Of a DNA stretch of 5,038 nucleotides, positions 5,014 through 5,038 are shown piece after piece (within the stretch, counting starts at the first letter, position 1; every line of letters begins with the position of its first letter). The stretch is from contig JAHFHB010000144.1 of NCBI GenBank assembly GCA_023247135.1, forward strand, positions 478-5,515, given 5' to 3'. Under the pieces are notes generated by a model. The model did not search any database. It was not told where the DNA came from and saw only the letters and a list, made by a program, of their open reading frames with translations. The position numbers and the translations under genes were made by a program. Source of the stretch: Candidatus Omnitrophota bacterium. GTDB taxonomy: Bacteria > Omnitrophota > Omnitrophia > Omnitrophales > Aquincolibacteriaceae.

Positions 5014-5023
5014 AAAGGAAAGG
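5014..5023 (+). promoter_or_regulatory. Strong ribosome binding site for a gene leaving the window
   Basis: AAAGGAAAGG ends 8 bases before the ATG at 5032. This duplicated AAAGG is the best ribosome-site match in the right end of the window and marks the ATG as a genuine start. Confidence 0.5.
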
Positions 5024-5031
5024 AAACCTGT

Positions 5032-5038
5032 ATGAACG
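5032..5038 (+). CDS. Start of a gene cut off by the window edge
   Basis: ATG AAC and one further base are all that is present. The call rests on the preceding AAAGGAAAGG element and on its position 64 bases after the HTH gene's stop. Nothing can be said about the product. Confidence 0.4.

Overview
The window looks like chromosomal DNA from a Gram-negative-type bacterium of moderate GC content, with compact overlapping genes and exported proteins. No marker gene fixes the taxonomy. The mixture of unrecognised envelope proteins and cytosolic two-component proteins would suit an uncultured lineage (Omnitrophota-like or similar), but that is a low-confidence guess.

Left part (1-2239). The window opens inside the C-terminal part of an SGNH/GDSL-type hydrolase, whose catalytic Asp-x-x-His block is present. 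Its stop codon overlaps by 8 bases the start of a 359-residue membrane protein that ends in a four-cysteine zinc ribbon. This second gene carries, in frame, a striking run of consecutive perfect hairpins (about 686-792). They look like a palindromic element inserted into the coding sequence without breaking it. A convergent gene follows on the minus strand only 5 bases away (1400-2239) and encodes a secreted protein of unknown family.

Middle (2240-2603). This is a 364-base AT-rich divergent intergenic region. It holds small dyads, a plausible -10 on the minus strand, a TATACTTGTATA dyad on the plus-strand side and two stem-loops just before the kinase gene. No gene is seen in it.

Right part (2604-4648). 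This is a tightly packed signalling operon. A soluble histidine kinase with an N-terminal receiver domain (REC - coiled coil - HisKA - HATPase_c) is followed by two receiver-only response regulators. The first regulator overlaps the kinase by 14 bases and the second begins 1 base after the first. Both regulators have a complete set of phosphorylation residues and no output domain. They resemble each other enough to be a tandem duplication. The arrangement suggests a cytosolic phosphorelay or branched phosphate-transfer module whose final output is not encoded here.

Right end (4649-5038). A weak terminator-like hairpin is followed by a 64-residue XRE-family helix-turn-helix protein. A candidate promoter lies so close to its ATG that the transcript may be leaderless. 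The last bases hold a strong ribosome binding site and the first codons of another gene.
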